From Diadema setosum (Eukaryota; Echinodermata; Echinoidea; Diadematoida; Diadematidae), in assembly GCF_964275005.1 (NCBI RefSeq), contig NC_092696.1, positions 29,037,953-29,101,952 on the forward strand: a stretch of DNA of 64,000 bases. Reading direction: 5' to 3'. Numbering within the stretch: the stretch's first letter is position 1; the number at the start of each line of letters is the position of its first letter. The position numbers were made by a program, and so were the translations under genes. Shown here piece by piece: positions 62,395-64,000 of this stretch. Below the pieces are notes generated by a model that was not told the origin of the DNA, searched no databases, and saw nothing but the letters and a program-made list of their open reading frames with translations.

Positions 62395-62423
62395 GATGGA
62401 TTTGGCGCCTTATAAGCCCCATA

Positions 62424-62507
<84 letters not shown>

Positions 62508-62560
62508 TATTATTAATATTATTACTGTTATTATTATTATTATTATTATCATCATCGTCG
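62395..62560 (+). repeat. (ATT)n tract after a LINE-like tail
   Basis: ggatttggcgccttataagc followed by about 130 bp of ATT units with few interruptions, as in CR1/L2 tails. Confidence 0.6.
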
Positions 62561-63494
62561 TTATCTTATGTGAACTATATGATATAATTCGTGTGCATAA
62601 ATATGAATACAATCATATACGTACATAAAATGTGGATATTGGATATTTCAAAGATACTCAATAATCGAAAGAGTAGAAAAACATACACTCGAATAAAGAT
62701 TTTAATTTCTTTTTTTAGTAAGGGCATCTTCACGTTGAGGAAAATAAAATCTTTTCAATGATCATAAAGTCATTTTATAACAAGAAATATTTGTGAAAAT
62801 TAAAACAAAATCATCATATTTGTATAATTATTTCAACCATTTTTCTTTGGTTTTCAGCAGATTGAATTTTAAATATGGGTATATCATGAATGTACGTTTA
62901 TATGAACATGTAAGTCTTCATATCCTATTCTATCCTGCTCCTGTTCTATGGTTAGGTTGAAGCAGCTTAAGTTATGATTTAAGACCGTCTTTAGATTTGC
63001 TAGATTTAAAAGCATTATCTTTTGTATGTCTCTGGTTGACAAACCATTGAATGGGTACTTTTAGTAGTATCACTATGCTTGCAATAAACAAGTACGTACT
63101 TTATCCTGCTTATGCCTATGCATTTCAGATAGTCAATACTACTAAGTTACTATCAGCTCGGCAGAGTTATCATGGGTTTTTAATCTCATTGCAGGGCCCT
63201 TTAAGCAGGATGGGATTTAACCCCCCCCCCCCCCCCCCATTCTGCTTCATCAATCAGACTTGGCTTCATATTATTGTACTGTTGGGTGTGGTCCTTGCAC
63301 GAGCTATTCACTCTATTCACTTACCCAGAATACAGTGTTCACCGACTCACGTGCTTCACTCGTGTAGTTACCCCTGTGCTAAGAGCATGCTTGTATTGGC
63401 CTTGTTAGGGCATTTGTTTAACATAGTTGATTTGATCTTTGGGGAGAGTTGTAAATTTCTTCACAATAACATTAAATTGTATTGACTTAAATTA
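62561..63494. other. Intergenic, no gene seen
   Basis: AT-rich with an 18-C run near 63221-63238 beside a gcagggccctttaa fragment that may be the remains of a T5-like TTAA element end. Confidence 0.4.
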
Positions 63495-63607
63495 ATCACT
63501 TATCAGTTTCACCTGTTAGATTCAAATTATATTGTACTCAATTGATTTGTTCAGTTGACTTTGTATCACTAAAAAGAAATGCAAAAAAGTCAATCAATCC
63601 ATCAAAT
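63495..63607 (+). mobile_element. LINE 3' tail with (AATC)n
   Basis: Same order as 39565-39705 (cacttatcagtttcacctgt, attgatttgttcagttgact, gtcaatcaatccatcaaa). Confidence 0.55.
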
Positions 63608-64000
63608 CTGTTCTATGCGACATTGTTCAGGTCATTCTTGGGGGAAATCGATGATGAATTAGTTACGCTGGCTTTTTAAAGTTCGTTTTTGTGGGTTGCC
63701 TTCAGATTTAGGCCTATATGTACTATTCAATTCCATTTCAATGCAATTCAATTGTACTTTCTTTGCATTAAACGAAAAGCAAAACGTATACACACTACAC
63801 AATTTGTCTACTCATATTGTTAAGCAACTTGAGAAGAAAAGAAAGTGTATGTCATGAAATTTGATACATTTTTTTTTTTACAGATGATTATATAACGAGA
63901 AAGAAATGTACGCTTTGCAATAATAACTAGTATGATTACGTATGAAGAGCTTGCTTCCAAAAGGCGCCAAATTCATTGAAAAATGATGGATTTAGCGCCT

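Noticed and set aside
62396-62587. Poly-leucine or poly-isoleucine frames
   Set aside because: Translated (ATT)n tract.

Overview
This is animal (metazoan) nuclear DNA. It is AT-rich and intron-rich, about 65% A+T by eye, with long introns, GT-AG splice sites, many (TA)n, (CA)n and (ATT)n tracts and a dense population of short non-autonomous transposons. The palindrome TAGGCCTA / GTAGGCCTA recurs through non-coding DNA and many foldback elements begin TTAAAGG. Together with deuterostome-like gene structures this suggests a marine invertebrate deuterostome, most likely an echinoderm. The species call is an inference, not a proof.

Three genes can be supported exon by exon, all on the minus strand. 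(1) A tetraspanin (7999 to 2094) has five coding exons of 66, 192, 75, 99 and 165 bp, all in phase 0. The exons for transmembrane segment 4 and the C-terminus are not in the window and should lie left of base 1. (2) SDR-A (35615 to 21169) and (3) SDR-B (55370 to 48414) are paralogous short-chain dehydrogenases/reductases of the 17-beta-HSD type 1 / retinol dehydrogenase 8 group. They are arranged head to tail. Both have five exons, and exons 1-4 are exactly 265, 180, 94 and 126 bp with the same phases; SDR-A predicts 308 aa and SDR-B 304 aa. All catalytic motifs are present in both. A CpG-richer island at about 44.2-47.0 kb holds a possible first exon of an unrecognised minus-strand gene (45896-46221).

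The rest is intron or intergenic DNA filled with mobile-element remains. These include at least five families of TTAA-flanked foldback MITEs, two copies of a GGCCCGAATTC MITE built from short ATTTCGTnACGAAAT palindromes, three copies of a 247-bp GAAGAG MITE (two of them inside TA microsatellites) and hAT-like ends. There are also 5'-truncated LINE tails, one with recognisable reverse-transcriptase C-terminal peptide, and Penelope-like 3' ends. A perfect 66-bp-arm palindrome at 8784-8935 carries a hammerhead-ribozyme-like core on the minus strand.

Layout: 1-8.03 kb tetraspanin; 8-21 kb intergenic with foldback elements; 21.2-35.6 kb SDR-A; 35.6-48.4 kb intergenic with four MITEs, LINE tails and the CpG-rich island; 48.4-55.4 kb SDR-B; 55.4-64 kb intergenic with nested MITEs. 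I found no tRNA, rRNA, CRISPR array or intact autonomous transposon. The most unusual items are the palindromic hammerhead-like motif and a recent templated duplication (308 bp, two differences) that placed a piece of SDR-A exon 2 with its splice donor into SDR-A intron 1.
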